In this document: piece after piece, positions 61,970 to 64,000 of the stretch
How positions within the stretch are numbered: the stretch's first letter is position 1
Layout: each line of letters starts with the position of its first letter
Origin: Paraburkholderia sp. LEh10
Lineage (GTDB): Bacteria; Pseudomonadota; Gammaproteobacteria; Burkholderiales; Burkholderiaceae
Reading direction: 5' to 3'
Assembly (NCBI RefSeq): GCF_017814945.1
Contig: NZ_JAGIPX010000045.1
Coordinates: 1 to 64,000 of the forward strand
Length of the DNA: 64,000 bases
Program-made: the position numbers and the translations under genes
Notes under the pieces: generated by a model
What the model was told of the DNA's origin: nothing
What the model saw: the letters and a program-made list of their open reading frames with translations, nothing else
Databases searched by the model: none

Positions 61970-63841
61970 ATGAGTTCGAAGTTGCTCGATTTATACCTGC
62001 GCGAACATTCTTTTCTGACAGAACTGGCGTTGGAATTCGCGATCAGGCACCCGAAGATCGGCCGCCGGCTTGGCATGCAGGCGGGCGAAGTGGCCGACGT
62101 GTACGTCGAAAAGTTGATCCAGTCGGCCAGTTTCGCGCTCGCGCAAGCGCGCGCACGCATTGATGCCGCCTTCCCCGAACTTACCCGGCGCCAACTGGAA
62201 ACCAGCTATCCAAACTACATATCACCGACACCGTCGATGTCGGTCGTGCAGTTCCACCCGACAGGTGACCAGGGCGATCTCGTGGCAGGCTTCAGGATCC
62301 CGCGCGGGACCCGCCTCACCAGTCGCGTGCCATCGGGAGAAGTCACCCCCTGCGAATTTCGCAGTACGCAGGATGTGGTGCTCTATCCGCTAGCGATAGT
62401 CAATGTGCGTAATACAGGCATTCCGCCAGATGTTCCGGGTATCGACCGCTTTGTGCCTGCGCACGCCACGGTCAGGGGTGCCTTGCGCCTGCGCATCCGC
62501 ACGACGATGAACGTGCAGATCGCAGAACTCGCAGACCTGGACCGTCTTACCTTCTATCTGACAGGTGAAGAAGCGATCGCCTCCCAGATCTTTGAACTGG
62601 TGCATGCGGGAACGGTGGCAACGATCACCGGCCAACCAGGGCGACTCGCCGACGCTGACCAGCCCTTCGTGGCCGTGTCCACAAGACCGGTACTGCATGA
62701 AGGCCTTGGGCTGGACCAGACCATGCTTCCGCTGGTGTGGCCAAAGTTTCATGGCCACAATCTCCTTCATGAATTCGTCGCCTTTCCAGCCCGATTCTTC
62801 TTTTTCACGCTGACAGGCCTTGGGGCGGGTTTGCGCAAGGTCAGGAGCAACGAGGCCGAGATCCTGCTGCTGCTCGACCGCGCTCCGGGCGACCTGGCGG
62901 GTCTCATCGATGCGTCCCGTTTCGCGCTCTTCTGTACGCCCGTCATCAATCTGCTGGAGCGACGCAACAAGCGTATCGAGTTGCTGGAGGCCAGTACCGA
63001 ATTCCCACTCGTGCCGCGTGTGCAGACACCTTTTGATTACGAGGTGTTCTCGATTGAGGCCCTGTCAGGGCAGGTTGGCAAAAAGTCCGAGAAGCTGCGC
63101 TTTCTGCCACGCTACCAGCCCCTCTACAACGACGAAGATGGCGCAAAGCGCTACTTTTCGATCCAGCGCACACCGCAACGGCATACCGCCGCACACCGCC
63201 GCTATGACACACGCACGTCCTACACGGGTTCCGACGTACATATCACGCTGCTCGACGGGCACGGCGAAATCTATCACCAGGGGATGCGCTATCTGAACGT
63301 TCATGTCTGGCTCACCAACCGCGATCTCCCACGGATGATCCAGCGCAACGGTCTGGATGATCTCACGCCGCTCATGTCGATTCCATCGGCCACGGCCGGC
63401 CTGATCCGGGACCCGAGCGCGCCGCGTGCGCCCTATGCCGAGGGCAGGAAGGCGTGGGCGCTGATCCGGCAACTGAACTTCAACTACCTCGCGCTAGAGA
63501 ATGGTGGTGAGGGGCTGCGCGACATGCTGCGTCTGTTCCTGCTGTCCGAAGACGTGGCCCTGCGCCAGCAGATTGACAGTCTCGTGAACGTGAGGACACA
63601 AGGTGTTACACGCAAGCTGCCCGGCAACGGGGACCTCGTATTTGGGCGAGGCATCGACTGCGAACTGACCGTCGACGAGACCGCGTTCAACGGCACGAGT
63701 CCGTACCTGTTCGGTCTCGTACTCGAGCACTATATTGCGCGCAGCGAGTCGGCCCACTCGTTCACGCAGACACGGCTGCGTTCGCTGCAGCGCGGCCCCA
63801 TCATGCGCTGGCCCGTGCGCATGGGCAGGAGGGGCGGCTGA
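61970..63841 (+). CDS. tssF: Type VI secretion baseplate subunit TssF
   Basis: 623 residues from MSSKLLDLYLREHSFLTELA, matching the TssF opening in which LxxYxREL-SFL is followed by EFA-RHPKIAGRLG; the ribosome site is weak and an ATG at 61949 is an alternative. Further family blocks are FPELTRRQLETSYPNYISPT, FRIPRGTRLTSRVPSGEVTP and EFVAFPARFFFFTLTGLGAG. TssF forms the wedge of the T6SS baseplate with TssG and TssE. The stop overlaps the tssG start (TGATG). The usual upstream tssE is absent. Confidence 0.92.
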   Translation: MSSKLLDLYLREHSFLTELALEFAIRHPKIGRRLGMQAGEVADVYVEKLIQSASFALAQARARIDAAFPELTRRQLETSYPNYISPTPSMSVVQFHPTGDQGDLVAGFRIPRGTRLTSRVPSGEVTPCEFRSTQDVVLYPLAIVNVRNTGIPPDVPGIDRFVPAHATVRGALRLRIRTTMNVQIAELADLDRLTFYLTGEEAIASQIFELVHAGTVATITGQPGRLADADQPFVAVSTRPVLHEGLGLDQTMLPLVWPKFHGHNLLHEFVAFPARFFFFTLTGLGAGLRKVRSNEAEILLLLDRAPGDLAGLIDASRFALFCTPVINLLERRNKRIELLEASTEFPLVPRVQTPFDYEVFSIEALSGQVGKKSEKLRFLPRYQPLYNDEDGAKRYFSIQRTPQRHTAAHRRYDTRTSYTGSDVHITLLDGHGEIYHQGMRYLNVHVWLTNRDLPRMIQRNGLDDLTPLMSIPSATAGLIRDPSAPRAPYAEGRKAWALIRQLNFNYLALENGGEGLRDMLRLFLLSEDVALRQQIDSLVNVRTQGVTRKLPGNGDLVFGRGIDCELTVDETAFNGTSPYLFGLVLEHYIARSESAHSFTQTRLRSLQRGPIMRWPVRMGRRGG

Positions 63842-64000
63842 TGAACCGTCTGCCGTCTCCCAGTCTTCGCGCCACGCTGCCGCACGACACGCTGGAGCAC
63901 CTGCAGCGCGAGCCGTGGCGTTTCGGCTGGCTTGCACTCATGCGGCGTATCGGTGCCGATCCCGCCATCGATCCGGTGGGTATGGCGCAGCGACCAGGTG
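63841..64000 (+). CDS. tssG: Type VI secretion baseplate subunit TssG (partial)
   Basis: The first 53 residues are in the window: MNRLPSPSLRATLPHDTLEH, then LQREPWRFGWLALMRRIGAD. The L-REPWRFGFxALMRRL pattern is the conserved start of TssG. It is coupled to tssF by a 1-base overlap and continues past the right edge. Confidence 0.9.
   Translation, partial: MNRLPSPSLRATLPHDTLEHLQREPWRFGWLALMRRIGADPAIDPVGMAQRPG

Noticed and set aside
1..64000. CRISPR arrays, tRNA or rRNA genes, riboswitches
   Set aside because: No regularly spaced repeats, cloverleaf-like sequence with CCA-type ends, rRNA signature or recognisable riboswitch core was seen on reading, although a covariance-model search could not be run.

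Overview
The window reads as an accessory replicon or chromosome-2-like region of a Burkholderiaceae member (Burkholderia, Paraburkholderia or Caballeronia type). This rests on high GC, the OmpC-like porin family, PqiB, Ohr, SYLF and BON proteins, IS3- and IS6-family fragments of the kind seen in that group, two large catabolic loci and a type VI secretion locus entering at the right edge. This is an inference from protein resemblance; no rRNA, tRNA or CRISPR array was seen.

1-16.5 kb is a gene-poor, eroded stretch dominated by envelope and stress proteins: a BON protein, two SYLF (YSC84) proteins, PqiB, an AI-2E-type exporter, a VIT-like protein, small lipoproteins and a HAD phosphatase. Among them lie many gene relics: a phospholipase-D lipoprotein cut by an IS3-type element, and fragments of kup, an IS6 transposase, pqiC, a tyrosine integrase, a GlxA-type regulator, a second AI-2E gene and probably argG. 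17-25 kb holds a GlxA regulator, SDR, exported epoxide hydrolase and Ohr, then PRC-barrel and HD genes cut at a shared junction, and a MarR gene beside an NmrA reductase whose promoter carries two identical 12-bp palindromes.

25.6-36.9 kb looks like one catabolic unit: MFS carrier, porin, a divergent Crp/Fnr regulator, then an HD-type (PhnZ-like) protein, class II aldolase, SDR, ThDP-dependent 2-oxoacid decarboxylase, acyl-CoA synthetase, second class II aldolase and a type II haloacid-dehalogenase-like protein. Several are translationally coupled. I do not recognise this gene combination as a described pathway.

37-43 kb holds a SWIM-protein/SNF2-helicase pair, a collapsed parDE module, a cold-shock gene, an SGNH hydrolase and a decayed group II intron maturase. 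43.2-58.1 kb is a second catabolic locus. A leftward operon (aldehyde dehydrogenase, HpcH/HpaI aldolase, acyl-CoA dehydrogenase, flavoprotein, CaiB CoA-transferase, GMC oxidoreductase, EtfB, EtfA) is transcribed away from a rightward operon (TRAP DctP, fused DctQM, GntR regulator, D-2-hydroxyacid dehydrogenase). An 18-bp palindrome in the divergent gap supplies a TTGACA on both strands and is a likely GntR operator.

58-62 kb is sparse, with a second IS6 relic, small membrane proteins and an inverted pair of 16-bp motifs. It ends with tssF and the start of tssG.
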